Shown here one piece after another: positions 43,377-52,513 of a stretch of DNA of 64,000 bases; positions within the stretch are counted from its first letter, which is position 1, and every line of letters begins with the position of its first letter. The notes below the pieces were generated by a model. The model was not told the origin of the DNA. It did not search any database and was given only the letters and a program-made list of their open reading frames with translations. Source of the stretch: Gemella sp963532255 (lineage in GTDB: Bacteria > Bacillota > Bacilli > Staphylococcales > Gemellaceae); contig CAUSKO010000002.1 in the NCBI GenBank assembly GCA_963532255.1, forward strand, positions 6,379 through 70,378, read 5' to 3'. Made by a program: the position numbers and the translations under genes.

Positions 43377-43662
43377 ATTGTTGTATTTCCTTTCATTTTT
43401 TTTTACAGCTATATTATAACATGAATATGCTTGCAAAACAACAATATTTTTAAATAATTCATTATATTTTTAAATATTGATATATATAAAAATATTTAAA
43501 GATAAACTACGACTGCACCACAGTATACTTATTCAATTATAAGAAAATAAATTTTTGATTAAAAAAATTTTATAGCTAAATATTTTAATTAATAGTATTA
43601 CATATGTTTTTCCCCTTTATTTTTATCTTCCATTTTTTCAATCGCTTTCTCAAAAATTTTAC

Positions 43663-43691
43663 TTACAGAAATATTATTTTTGTGCTATAAT
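43663..43691 (+). promoter_or_regulatory. Upstream promoter of the duplicated MFS leader
   Basis: TTACAG at 43663-43668 and TATAAT at 43686-43691 are exactly 17 bp apart. The downstream copy (TTACAC 43803-43808, TATAAT 43824-43829) has only 15 bp between boxes, so this copy may be the stronger one. The 484-bp gap 43377-43860 is otherwise AT-rich, with the POT promoter at its left. Confidence 0.6.
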
Positions 43692-43760
43692 GTCTAACAC
43701 CTTAGATATGAAAGGAGTCTACATGACAATTAAAAGAAACTAAAAATTATTTCTAGTTTA
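43682..43760 (+). repeat. Direct repeat copy 1: dead start of the MFS gene
   Basis: It repeats 43820-43898 at the same length from the -10 box through AAAGGAGTCTACATG and the next codons. Its ATG (43723) is followed by five codons and a TAA (MTIKRN), so it encodes only a six-residue peptide. Copies are offset by 138 bp. Confidence 0.85.
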
Positions 43761-43819
43761 AATTATATCTTAATATTTTTTCGTTTTTTTCGTAAATTTT
43801 TCTTACACAAAATTTTTTT

Positions 43820-43898
43820 GTGCTATAATCACTAATACCATAAATATGAAAGGAGTCTACATGATAATTAAAAGAAACTCGAAATTATTTCTAGTTCT
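43820..43898 (+). repeat. Direct repeat copy 2: live start of the MFS gene
   Basis: The intact copy, containing the -10 box, ribosome site AAAGGAG and first 13 codons of the MFS gene. Confidence 0.85.
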
Positions 43899-45024
43899 AT
43901 TTTTAGGAACTTTATCCGCTTTTGGACCGTTTGTTACAGATTTATATTTACCCGCACTACCATTAATGAGTAATTACTTTAGTGCAAGTACATCAACTAT
44001 TCAATTAACACTTACAGGTAGTATGGTAGGACTTGCTTTAGGACAATTACTTATTGGACCTATTAGCGATAAATTTGGTCGTAAAAAACCATTATTAATC
44101 AGTCTTATCGTTTATTTAATTAGTACAGTAACTATAATTATTTTACCTAATATATACGCAATGATTATCCTACGTTTTATCCAAGGGATTTCATCTGCAG
44201 GTGCTGTAGTAATATCAAGAGCTGTATCAACTGACTTATACAAGGGTAAAGAAATGGCACAATTTTTCGCTTTATTAATGGCAGTAAATGGGCTTGCTCC
44301 AATCCTTTCACCAGTACTAGGTAGTCTACTTCTCGAAATAACTGATTGGCGAGGAATTTTTATAGCTCTTGCGATTATCGGTATCATTATTATAATTGCC
44401 TCTCTAAAATTTCACGAATCTCTAGCAGAGGAAAAGAGACTTGATGTACCTATTACTAAAACATATCATTCTATAGTTTTAGTTTCACAAAACAAGCTAT
44501 TTACTGCACTTGTATTAATTCAAGGTTTTGCTTTGGCCGCAATGTTTGCTTATATCGCAGCATCTCCATTTATTTTACAAACTCATTATGACTTATCAGC
44601 ATTTAATTATAGCCTGTGTTTTGGTTTAAATGGATTTGCGATAGTTTTAGGTAGTAAAGTATCTGGTAGATTTGATGAAAAGAAAGGTATTAAGTTAGGT
44701 TTAACATTAATGTTAGTTATTAGTATTTACCTTGCTTTTGTATTATCACTAATGTTACCATTCCTATTTGTTGAAGTTGGATTTTTCCTTCTATTATTAG
44801 GACTTGGACTAATACTTCCTGCAGGATCAGCACTTGCTATGGGATTAGAACGTAAACGTGCAGGTAGCGCCTCAGCACTATTTGGTTTTCTACCATTCTT
44901 TTTAGGTGGAATTGTATCACCGTTAGTAGGAATCGGAAATATCTTCTACTCTAGTTCAATAGCTATCGTTATTTGTTGCGTTATACCATTTGTAATATAT
45001 AAAGTAATAGAGAAAAAATTATAA
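43861..45024 (+). CDS. Bcr/CflA-family multidrug efflux MFS transporter
   Basis: 387 residues, about twelve membrane segments. The Bcr/CflA marks are clear: FGPFVTDLYLPALP near 21, GQLLIGPISDKFGRKKPLL near 60 (motif A, complete), and RFIQGISSAGAVVISRA near 105. The family exports drugs or metabolites by proton antiport. I start at the ATG at 43861, since the in-frame ATG at 43846 is upstream of the ribosome site AAAGGAG. The promoter and first codons are duplicated 138 bp upstream. A strong terminator follows. Confidence 0.9.
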   Translation: MIIKRNSKLFLVLFLGTLSAFGPFVTDLYLPALPLMSNYFSASTSTIQLTLTGSMVGLALGQLLIGPISDKFGRKKPLLISLIVYLISTVTIIILPNIYAMIILRFIQGISSAGAVVISRAVSTDLYKGKEMAQFFALLMAVNGLAPILSPVLGSLLLEITDWRGIFIALAIIGIIIIIASLKFHESLAEEKRLDVPITKTYHSIVLVSQNKLFTALVLIQGFALAAMFAYIAASPFILQTHYDLSAFNYSLCFGLNGFAIVLGSKVSGRFDEKKGIKLGLTLMLVISIYLAFVLSLMLPFLFVEVGFFLLLLGLGLILPAGSALAMGLERKRAGSASALFGFLPFFLGGIVSPLVGIGNIFYSSSIAIVICCVIPFVIYKVIEKKL

Positions 45025-45028
45025 TAAT

Positions 45029-45066
45029 AGAGTTTTGTAGGTTAAATGCTACAAAACTCTTTTTTT
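45029..45066 (+). terminator. Terminator of the Bcr/CflA gene
   Basis: A 12-bp perfect stem (45029-45040 with 45049-45060) followed by T7. Confidence 0.9.
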
Positions 45067-45070
45067 AATA

Positions 45071-45104
45071 TAAAAAAAAGGTTTAAGAATTAATCTTAAA
45101 CCTT
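45071..45104 (-). terminator. Terminator of the tatD-yabE operon
   Basis: A 10-bp stem (45079-45088 with 45095-45104) with a T8 tail on the minus strand. Confidence 0.85.
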
Positions 45105-45115
45105 GATTATTTATC

Positions 45116-46225
45116 TTATCTTCTTACACCCCAAGCTGATAATCCTTGTGCATTGTAGGCTTTAACAGCTGCGTTAATTTGGTCTTTAACTGTTGCAGTT
45201 GATCCCCATCCAGGCATTGTTTGGAATAATCCACTAGCACCTGATGCATTTCTTGCGTATACTTGACCATTTGATTCACGAGCGATGATTCTTTCCCAAG
45301 TAGAAGCTGATACACCTGTACGACGAGCCATTTCTTGAGCTGCCGCTGTACCTGCCGCTCCTGCAGTGTTACCATTTGATAATACTACTCCACCTGAAGA
45401 TTGGCTGTATGAATATTGCGGCGTGTATGAACTTTGTGCTGCATAACTATTTGTTGGTGCTGCTTTAGAATATGAAGTTGCTGGAGTAGAAATTGTTCCT
45501 GCTCCTGTAGTTGCTGTTTCAGTAGATGCTGGAGCAACTGCTTGTTGAGCTCCTTCACGTTGTTTTGTTCCAACTACTACTACTTTAGCTGTTGGCTCAG
45601 TAATAACTTTTTCAGAAACTACTTCTTTAGAAACTTCTTTACCATCTTCGTGTACTACACTGTAAGTAACTTCTTTTTCACCGTCTTGACCTTCAGTTTT
45701 AGTAACTACTTCATCTACATATTTAGTGTCATCTTTTTCTTCTTTTGTTTCAAATTTAATTGCTTCTTTTACTGTTTGAGTTGTTTTACCAACACGAGCA
45801 ATTTTAATAGTGTCAACTTCTGCTACTTCTGTTTTAAGACCAGGAGTTACTTTATCTTCTGCTCCTACAGTAATGTTTAATTCTTTAAGAATGTCTTCAA
45901 CTTTTTTGTAAGTAGTTTTTCTAACTGTTTTAGTTTCACCATCTTGGATTGTGATTTCACGAGCTTTGTAAATACGGATATCTTCTCCACCATTTACTTT
46001 TGTGTCTAATCCTGGTTCAACACGATCATCTGCATTATAGCTGATATTATTTGCTGCAAGAATTTCTCTTACAGTTCCTTTTTTAGCTTTTACGTCTACT
46101 TTTGTATTATCAGAAAGAGTTACCGCGAATGCTGAATGACCTGTGTACTCTTCTGCTATCATAAATGCCCCTGATAATAAAACTCCTGATGCCGCTGCTG
46201 CTGTAATTACTTTTCCGAATTTCAT
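45116..46225 (-). CDS. yabE: YabE-like cell wall protein: DUF348, G5 and lysozyme-like domains
   Basis: 369 residues. A signal peptide (about 1-33) precedes two DUF348 repeats (VDVKAKKGTVREILAANNI and a second near 92-140), a G5 domain (about 150-225), a Gln/Ala/Ser/Tyr-rich linker, and a C-terminal transglycosylase-like domain. The latter has RIIARESNGQVYARNASGASG, with the expected catalytic Glu in RESNG. In Bacillus yabE sits beside tatD (yabD) and resembles resuscitation-promoting wall hydrolases; the same pairing is kept here. Its ribosome site AAAAGGAG lies in the end of tatD, 5 bp away. Confidence 0.87.
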   Translation of the reverse strand: MKFGKVITAAAASGVLLSGAFMIAEEYTGHSAFAVTLSDNTKVDVKAKKGTVREILAANNISYNADDRVEPGLDTKVNGGEDIRIYKAREITIQDGETKTVRKTTYKKVEDILKELNITVGAEDKVTPGLKTEVAEVDTIKIARVGKTTQTVKEAIKFETKEEKDDTKYVDEVVTKTEGQDGEKEVTYSVVHEDGKEVSKEVVSEKVITEPTAKVVVVGTKQREGAQQAVAPASTETATTGAGTISTPATSYSKAAPTNSYAAQSSYTPQYSYSQSSGGVVLSNGNTAGAAGTAAAQEMARRTGVSASTWERIIARESNGQVYARNASGASGLFQTMPGWGSTATVKDQINAAVKAYNAQGLSAWGVRR

Positions 46226-46230
46226 ATTAA

Positions 46231-47016
46231 TTAATCATTCTCCTTTTGTTTTATTTTGAACAATTTACAAGCATTATTAAATGTTTGCTCTGTTAGCTGT
46301 TCATAGCTCATTTCTTTTAAGTCTGCTATTTCTTGTGCTACATAGTGCACATAAGCAGGTTCATTTCGCTTTCCTCTATATGGTGTTGGCGTTAAATATG
46401 GACAATCTGTTTCGATTAAAAGTCTATCTAATGGACAAGCTTTCGCAACTTCTTTAGGTGTCTTAGCATTTTTAAATGTTACTGGACCTCCTAATGAAAT
46501 GTGAAAGTTCTCTTTAAGCATGATATTCATACTTTCTACCGAACCAGAAAAACTATGCATTATTCCACCTACTTCACTAGCTTTTTCTTCTTTAAGTATT
46601 TTAATAGTGTCTGCCATTGCATCTCTTGTATGAATTACAACTGGTTTTCCTACTTCTTTAGCTAGTGCAATCTGTTTTCTAAATACTTCCTTTTGAATAT
46701 CTTTTGGACTTTTATCCCAGTGATAATCTAATCCAATTTCTCCAATAGCTACCACTTTATCATTAGTAAGAGCAATTCGTTTTATCATTTCGTATTTTTC
46801 ATCTGTAAAATCAATCGCTTCTACTGGATGCCAGCCAATTGTTAAATATAAAAAGTCATATTTAGATGTAATTTCTAATGCTTTTTCTATACTTTTATCA
46901 TCGAAGCCTACTATATTTATTAATTTTACTCCCGCTTCTTTAGCGCGAGCTATAGTATCTTCTAAATCTTCTAAATAAGCATCATCATTTAAATGCGCAT
47001 GTGTATCAAATAACAT
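46231..47016 (-). CDS. tatD: TatD-family metal-dependent deoxyribonuclease
   Basis: 261 residues. The metal-site pattern is complete: LFDTHAHLND near 3, GEIGLDYHWDKS near 92, VIHTRDA near 127, HSFSG near 153 and LIETDCPYLTPTPYRGKRN near 200. The family acts as a 3'-5' exonuclease in DNA repair and DNA turnover. Operon with yabE downstream. Confidence 0.95.
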   Translation of the reverse strand: MLFDTHAHLNDDAYLEDLEDTIARAKEAGVKLINIVGFDDKSIEKALEITSKYDFLYLTIGWHPVEAIDFTDEKYEMIKRIALTNDKVVAIGEIGLDYHWDKSPKDIQKEVFRKQIALAKEVGKPVVIHTRDAMADTIKILKEEKASEVGGIMHSFSGSVESMNIMLKENFHISLGGPVTFKNAKTPKEVAKACPLDRLLIETDCPYLTPTPYRGKRNEPAYVHYVAQEIADLKEMSYEQLTEQTFNNACKLFKIKQKEND

Positions 47017-47202
47017 AGTACGCCTCCTTCACATTTCCTATTATAACAAAAAAAAATTTCATTAAAATATCTAAACTATTTCAATTATGTTACAATCCCT
47101 TTGTCATTTCTTTACAACAAATAGCTTTGTAAAGCTGTTAGCGCTATCTTTCATAATGTATATGTTTACATGAATTTTTTCTGATTTTAAAACATTAAAA
47201 AA

Positions 47203-47227
47203 GAACCTAGAATTTATTTCTAGATTC
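47203..47227 (-). terminator. Terminator of ybaK
   Basis: A 10-bp stem (47203-47212 with 47218-47227, one G-U) followed on the minus strand by T6. It is in the 227-bp gap between tatD and ybaK. Confidence 0.7.
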
Positions 47228-47243
47228 ATTTTATTCTTATTTT

Positions 47244-47732
47244 TTATGCTGTAATATCGACTATTTTAGCTCCAATTAATTGTTCTAATACTTCTGGTTT
47301 AACTTCTACTTGATGACCAACTTTCCCTGCTGAAACGACAATAGTTTCTACATCTTTACATTTTTCATCTACAAAAGTTGGAAATAATTTTTTCATCGCA
47401 AATGGAGAACAACCACCTTTTACATAACCAGTGATTTTCGTTAAATCTTTTAGTGGTAACATAGACAGAGATTTTACACCTGCAGCTTTGGCTAGTTTTT
47501 TAAAGTTAATATTATCTTCACTCATTAAAATTCCAACTACATAAGTACCTTTACCATCAGTAGTCATAATTGTTTTAAATACTTGATTATGATTTTTACC
47601 GATAATATCAGCTACTCCTACTCCAGTTTTCGCCGCATCACTACTAGCATCAAACTCAAAGTGATTATATTCAACATTATGATCATCTAAAAATCTCATA
47701 GCATTTGTTTTTATTTCTTTTTTCTTAGACAT
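47244..47732 (-). CDS. ybaK: Cys-tRNA(Pro)/Cys-tRNA(Cys) deacylase, YbaK/EbsC type
   Basis: 162 residues of the YbaK fold, which hydrolyses mischarged Cys-tRNA(Pro) left by ProRS. Sequence marks are QVFKTIMTTDGKGTYVVGI near 50 and YVKGGCSPFAMKKLFPTFVD near 105 (conserved G-x-x-P/S-F-x-x-K). AAGAAAGAGG precedes the ATG. Monocistronic. Confidence 0.93.
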   Translation of the reverse strand: MSKKKEIKTNAMRFLDDHNVEYNHFEFDASSDAAKTGVGVADIIGKNHNQVFKTIMTTDGKGTYVVGILMSEDNINFKKLAKAAGVKSLSMLPLKDLTKITGYVKGGCSPFAMKKLFPTFVDEKCKDVETIVVSAGKVGHQVEVKPEVLEQLIGAKIVDITA

Positions 47733-47849
47733 AAAATACCTCTTTCTTTACCTTTATCCCTAATTTATTATTCTACTGCAAACTTTTTTATGTGTCAAAA
47801 CCTTCTTAACTAAATCAATTATTCCCTTGAAAATCCAATTAAAAATTTT

Positions 47850-48869
47850 TTATATAAATTGTACGCAAACCGCTTCAGGAACTACAACATCTTTTTCTAC
47901 ACAGTCTAGTTTCCCAGTAGTTTTGTCTACTTTATAAACAGTTATAGTGCCACTTGTTTCATTAGTAGCTATAGCTAACGTATTATCTTTGTTTAGATTG
48001 AAATCGCGTGGGTCTTTCCCAAATGTACTTATCGTTTGAATTTGTTCTAAGCAATCACCTTTATTTTCAAAAATAACTATAGCATCTTGACCTCTATTAG
48101 ATACGTAAATGTATTTATTGTCATTAGAGATTTTTATTGCACTACCTTTATTTTCACCATTAAAGTCACTTGGTAATGTTGGATAATATTTTGGATTAGA
48201 TAATTTACCTTTACCATCATAATCAAAAGAAATCACTTCACTAGTTAATTCAGTCATTACAAAAGCTTTTTTATTATCGCTAGTAAACACTATATGACGA
48301 ACACCACTACCTACTTTTACTTTAAAGTTTTCAACTTTAGTTAGTATACCCTTATTTAGTTTATAAGTTGTAATATCGTCTGTACCTAAATCACAAGTAA
48401 ACACATATTCTCCGTCCGGTGTAAAACCTGAAAAATGAACATGTGGTTTCTCTTGACGAGGATGAACGCTACTCCCTTCATGAGCGTCAGTAGATAATAA
48501 CTCCCCTAACTGACCATCTGGTAATATAGAATAACTATCTACAGTTCCTGTGTGATAATTTGCTGATAAAAGATATTTGTCATCTTTACTTACCTCAACA
48601 TAACAAGGTGGATTACCTTCTTTTTTTACTGATGTTAATTGTTCTAAGCTACCATCTTCTTTTACTTTAAAACTTGACACCGCACCTTTATCTTCTATTT
48701 TCGCAATGCTATATAAATTTTTATTATCATTTGAAAATGCTAGATATGTTGGATTATCTACTTTAGCAACCGCCTCAACACTATTAACTTTTCCTTCCTC
48801 AGATAAGTCTACTTTGTATATTCCTTGGCTATCTTTTTTTGTATATGTACCTATATAAGCTCTGCTCAT
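47850..48869 (-). CDS. pgl: 6-phosphogluconolactonase-like beta-propeller (lactonase family)
   Basis: 339 residues, a seven-bladed propeller of the YbhE/YkgB lactonase family, hydrolysing 6-phosphogluconolactone in the oxidative pentose phosphate route. Landmarks are the N-terminal AYIGTYTKKDSQGIY, HPRQEKPHVHFSGFTPDGEYVF near 150, GVRHIVFTSDNKKAFV, and GKDPRDFNLNKDNTLAIATN near the end. Some relatives act on other lactones. AAGGAGG precedes the ATG. Confidence 0.85.
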   Translation of the reverse strand: MSRAYIGTYTKKDSQGIYKVDLSEEGKVNSVEAVAKVDNPTYLAFSNDNKNLYSIAKIEDKGAVSSFKVKEDGSLEQLTSVKKEGNPPCYVEVSKDDKYLLSANYHTGTVDSYSILPDGQLGELLSTDAHEGSSVHPRQEKPHVHFSGFTPDGEYVFTCDLGTDDITTYKLNKGILTKVENFKVKVGSGVRHIVFTSDNKKAFVMTELTSEVISFDYDGKGKLSNPKYYPTLPSDFNGENKGSAIKISNDNKYIYVSNRGQDAIVIFENKGDCLEQIQTISTFGKDPRDFNLNKDNTLAIATNETSGTITVYKVDKTTGKLDCVEKDVVVPEAVCVQFI

Positions 48870-49092
48870 TACTATACCTCCTTAACTAATTACTACTTTA
48901 TTATATCATCTATTTCGATTAATTAGATAAAATATACTTTTCTTTATAGTTTATACATTTTTATTTGTAATTTTTAAGAAAAAAAATAGAGTATTAAGGA
49001 AATATTCTATCACATGGGAAATATAGTTTTACTTATAGGGTATTCCTTGATATAATAGAGTATATTTATAAGTAAATTTTAGGAGGATAACT

Positions 49093-50637
49093 GTGAAACA
49101 CGAATTTATACTAGTTCTTGATTTTGGTAGTCAGTACAACCAACTTATTACACGTCGTGTACGTGAACTTGGTGTTTACTCTGAACTACATGATAACGAG
49201 ATTTCTATTGATGAGATTAAAAAAATGAATCCAAAAGGAATTATTCTTTCAGGAGGACCAAACTCTGTTTATGAAGAAAATTCACTTACAATAGATGATG
49301 AAATCTTTAACTTAGGTATTCCAGTATTAGGTATCTGTTACGGAATGCAACTTATGCAACACAAATTAGGAGGAAAAGTTGAATCTGCGACAAGTAGAGA
49401 ATACGGTGCTCATAATATTGATGTAACTACAGGAGCTAGATTATTCGAAGGTACTCCTGCTACTCAACAAGTATTAATGAGTCACTCTGACAAAGTTGTT
49501 GAACTTGCTGAAGGATTCAAAGTAGTAGCTACTAGTGATAACTGTCCTATCGCTGCTGCAGAAAATGTAGAAAAAGACTTCTACTGCTTCCAATTTCACC
49601 CAGAAGTTCGTCACTCTGAATTTGGATACGACTTACTTAAAAACTTTATAAGAAACGTATGTAAATGTACTGAAAATTGGACTATCCAAAACTTTATCGA
49701 TGAAAAAATTGAAGAAATTCGTGCAGAAGTTGGAGACCAAAAAGTTCTATGTGCCCTATCAGGAGGGGTAGATTCTTCTGTAGTAGCTGCATTATTAGAC
49801 AAAGCTATTGGAGATCAACTAATCTGTATGTTTATCGATCACGGTTTACTTCGTAAAGGTGAAGCTGAAGGTGTTATGAATACATTCAGTAAAGAAATCG
49901 AAGGTGGATTCAATATGAATCTTATCAAAATCGATGCTAAAGAAAGATTCCTTGGTAAACTTAAAGGAGTTAGCGACCCAGAGAAAAAACGTAAAATTAT
50001 CGGAAATGAGTTCGTATATGTATTCGATGAAGAGTGTGCTAAATTACACGACGTACCATTCTTAGCACAAGGTACACTTTATACTGACGTTATCGAATCT
50101 GGAACTAAAAATGCTCAAACAATCAAATCTCACCACAACGTAGGTGGATTACCAGAAGATATGCGTTTCTCTCTAATCGAGCCACTTAACACTTTATTCA
50201 AAGATGAAGTTCGTGCATTAGGAGAAGCACTTGGATTACCTCGTGAAATCGTTTGGCGTCAACCATTCCCAGGACCAGGATTAGGTATCCGAGTTCTTGG
50301 AGAAGTAACAGAAGAAAAATTACAAATCGTACGTGACAGTGACTTCATCTTACGTGATGTTATCGCTAAACGTGGATTAGAAGGAGAAGTATGGCAATAC
50401 TTCACATGTCTTCCAGATATCCGTTCAGTTGGAGTTATGGGAGATGTTAGAACATATGACTACACTGTAGCTGTTCGTGCCGTAACAAGTATCGACGGTA
50501 TGACTGCAAGCTGGGCTCACCTTCCATTTGAAGTGTTAGAAGAAATCTCTGCACGTATCGTAAACGAAGTAGCTCACGTTAACCGCGTAGTGTATGACAT
50601 TACAAGTAAACCACCAGCAACGATTGAGTGGGAATAA
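49093..50637 (+). CDS. guaA: GMP synthase (glutamine-hydrolysing)
   Basis: 514 residues. The N-terminal class I glutaminase domain has the nucleophile in GICYGMQLM near 80, with its His-Glu partners in FQFHPEVRHSE near 168. The ATP-pyrophosphatase has ALSGGVDSSVVAALL near 220, and the C-terminal dimerisation part ends DITSKPPATIEWE. It makes GMP from XMP. A TATAAT lies near 49051, and TTAGGAGG precedes the ATG. The 223 bp upstream carry no purine riboswitch that I can recognise. The 3' end of guaA is a known target of integrative elements, and unusual sequence follows. Confidence 0.97.
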   Translation: MKHEFILVLDFGSQYNQLITRRVRELGVYSELHDNEISIDEIKKMNPKGIILSGGPNSVYEENSLTIDDEIFNLGIPVLGICYGMQLMQHKLGGKVESATSREYGAHNIDVTTGARLFEGTPATQQVLMSHSDKVVELAEGFKVVATSDNCPIAAAENVEKDFYCFQFHPEVRHSEFGYDLLKNFIRNVCKCTENWTIQNFIDEKIEEIRAEVGDQKVLCALSGGVDSSVVAALLDKAIGDQLICMFIDHGLLRKGEAEGVMNTFSKEIEGGFNMNLIKIDAKERFLGKLKGVSDPEKKRKIIGNEFVYVFDEECAKLHDVPFLAQGTLYTDVIESGTKNAQTIKSHHNVGGLPEDMRFSLIEPLNTLFKDEVRALGEALGLPREIVWRQPFPGPGLGIRVLGEVTEEKLQIVRDSDFILRDVIAKRGLEGEVWQYFTCLPDIRSVGVMGDVRTYDYTVAVRAVTSIDGMTASWAHLPFEVLEEISARIVNEVAHVNRVVYDITSKPPATIEWE

Positions 50638-50640
50638 ACG

Positions 50641-50828
50641 GTGTAACTTAGAATTATTAGGAGTATAACGACGACATAATTCTTAGATACAGCGTATGCA
50701 ACAAGAACTTTAATCTTAACGAGCAACGCGAGGGAAAGATTATTAGTTCTAACTGCTAATATAGCAAGATATATAAAACCCTTAATTTTTAAGGGTTTTT
50801 CCTTATAATTGCAACCATTTTGCAACCA
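50641..50828 (+). ncRNA. Candidate structured RNA or integration scar downstream of guaA
   Basis: This stretch is unlike other gaps here: relatively GC-rich and structured. Hairpin 1 (50647-50657 with 50676-50686, one mismatch) and hairpin 2 (50704-50717 with 50736-50750, imperfect) each have an 18-nt loop, the second being AACGAGCAACGCGAGGGA. A terminator with 11-bp stem (50775-50785, 50789-50799) follows. Then TTGCAACCA occurs twice (50809-50817, 50820-50828). It could be a small RNA, the guaA 3' UTR, or the end of an element once integrated at guaA. Confidence 0.4.
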
Positions 50829-50901
50829 AAAACAACACTTTATCACATTTTATAAAAAGATTCTAAATTATACTAGATACCATTTATGAAGGAGTAAGAT
50901 A

Positions 50902-51108
50902 ATGAAAAAACAAACCACTAACTTTGCAGCTTTTGCATTAATTTTCGGAACGCTTGTAGGTCTTATTATCGGAAATATAATAGGAGATATCAAAGTCGGT
51001 GTTGCTATTGGGCCATTCTTAGGCCTGATGCTAGGTTTACTATTTAGCAAAATAAAACCAAAAGATGAATATAGCGAAGATACTATAACAAAAGATAGTG
51101 AAGAATAA
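50902..51108 (+). CDS. Small glycine-rich membrane protein
   Basis: 68 residues. Two membrane helices of glycine-zipper type (FGTLVGLIIGNIIGD near 15-30, then VAIGPFLGLMLGLLF) precede a charged tail ending KDSEE. AAGGAG precedes the ATG and a terminator follows, so it is a real gene. Function unknown. Confidence 0.7.
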   Translation: MKKQTTNFAAFALIFGTLVGLIIGNIIGDIKVGVAIGPFLGLMLGLLFSKIKPKDEYSEDTITKDSEE

Positions 51109-51138
51109 TATACTCATTAAAATTTTCTCAAAAATATT

Positions 51139-51167
51139 AACCACCTCTGAAAAAGGTGGTTTTTTTA
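51139..51167 (+). terminator. Terminator of the 68-residue gene
   Basis: An 8-bp stem AACCACCT with AGGTGGTT, followed by T7. Confidence 0.88.
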
Positions 51168-51204
51168 TTTCGAAAACTTTGCTCAACTAACTTAAGTCAT
51201 TAAT

Positions 51205-51230
51205 AAAAAGAGGTATGAAAACCTCTTTTT
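51205..51230 (-). terminator. Terminator of the 277-residue exported protein gene
   Basis: A 10-bp stem (51205-51214 with 51221-51230). Its A/T part doubles as the T-tail. Confidence 0.75.
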
Positions 51231-51236
51231 TATCAT

Positions 51237-52070
51237 TTAAAAATTAACGGGTTTACTATAAGTCAGCCTTTTTTTACTTATGAAAACCTTAAAGTATTTG
51301 AACTCCTCATCTGAATCGTAAATTGGGAATTCAAAACTTTTCTTCGTTCCATTTTTCCATATACCTTCTGGTTCAATGTATATAAAAAAAATACGCTTGT
51401 CATTTTCATCATAAAAATTAATTGTAAGATATATATGTCTAATGTCATAACCAGTAGTGTTTTCAAAATTCGCAATGTAACGTTTCTCATTTTTACCAGA
51501 TTTAGTAACATTTTCAACTTCAAAGCTCTCAGGTTTAAAAGTATCTACTAATATTCCGTATACTCTATTAAATTCTTTTACTTCCTTACCTCTTTTCAAT
51601 ATCTCATTAAGGGATTTTTTATTTTTTACAGGAATTTCCACTATTGAATTAATGTCTAAAAGTAACTCATAACGTTTTCTTTGGTATTTATCCCATTCAT
51701 CTGTAAAAATACTATCCACAAATTTTTTCTTTAATATAACTTCTCTTATTTCCTTAAGATTGTTAATATATGCGTTAGCAAATTCCTTTAACTTAGGATC
51801 TTTAAAGTTCCGGTTATTATATTTATCAATTTCAATTAATTCACAATCTATGTAGTCTCTATATTCTTTAATTGATTCTTTATTTTTATCTTTATCTTTA
51901 TCCCTATTATTTATGTAAACAATTCCCCACCTATTATTCAGTCCTTTCGCTAACGAGTTAATGAATTCATTATCATACGTACTGTTTTTATCACCTATAA
52001 AATAACTCGGACTTGGTAACAAAAGACCTATTAGCAAAAGTAATATAGCTAATCCTATTCTTTTTTTCAT
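51237..52070 (-). CDS. Exported or membrane-anchored protein with FxLYD-like C-terminal domain
   Basis: 277 residues. An N-terminal signal or anchor (about 4-22, LAILLLLIGLLLPSPSYF) without a lipobox is followed by a charged helical region. The C-terminal about 90 residues form a beta-rich domain (RYIANFENTTGYDIRHIYLTI near 205) resembling the FxLYD or similar immunoglobulin-like exported domains. Function unknown. GAGGG precedes the ATG. Confidence 0.7.
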   Translation of the reverse strand: MKKRIGLAILLLLIGLLLPSPSYFIGDKNSTYDNEFINSLAKGLNNRWGIVYINNRDKDKDKNKESIKEYRDYIDCELIEIDKYNNRNFKDPKLKEFANAYINNLKEIREVILKKKFVDSIFTDEWDKYQRKRYELLLDINSIVEIPVKNKKSLNEILKRGKEVKEFNRVYGILVDTFKPESFEVENVTKSGKNEKRYIANFENTTGYDIRHIYLTINFYDENDKRIFFIYIEPEGIWKNGTKKSFEFPIYDSDEEFKYFKVFISKKRLTYSKPVNF

Positions 52071-52513
52071 AAAATTGCAACCCTCATTCCAACAGTTTTT
52101 TCAGTATATCAATCCCTTTTTTCTGTTGATATTCTAGTTAGATTTTAATAGAAATTTTTAAAATAGTTCCTTAATTTCTAAAATAAACTTCACATTATCC
52201 AAATTATCAATAAAAAAACTAAAATGACTAAATAACTTTTAATTAAGCTTGGTAATTTCATTGTAATTATTTTGATAAGAAAAGTCAAGTTAGTCTGTGT
52301 CTATAAGTCGGATGTAAAGTAAAAAGGACCAACTTTTTTTGATATACCACTAAGAAAAAGAACAAGAAGCTTCTCAGTTAAAATAGTGAAACTAAATATT
52401 TTAAAAAAGCTAAATATTAAATTTTTATAATATAATTTTAATATTTACCCACATTTTGTCCATGTTATATTGTATAATTATCATAGGTAATAATAAAATA
52501 AGGAGAATATATT
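52071..52513. other. Intergenic region between divergent exported-protein genes
   Basis: 443 bp, AT-rich. Includes the inverted repeat ATATCAA/TTGATAT near 52105-52130 and a TATAAT near 52471. I see no gene. Confidence 0.4.

Noticed and set aside
48870..49092. Possible purine riboswitch upstream of guaA
   Set aside because: No conserved aptamer core is seen; only a promoter and a ribosome site are supported.
50574..50846. 90-residue minus-strand ORF across the end of guaA
   Set aside because: It runs opposite guaA and the structured region, has no ribosome site, and its product looks random.
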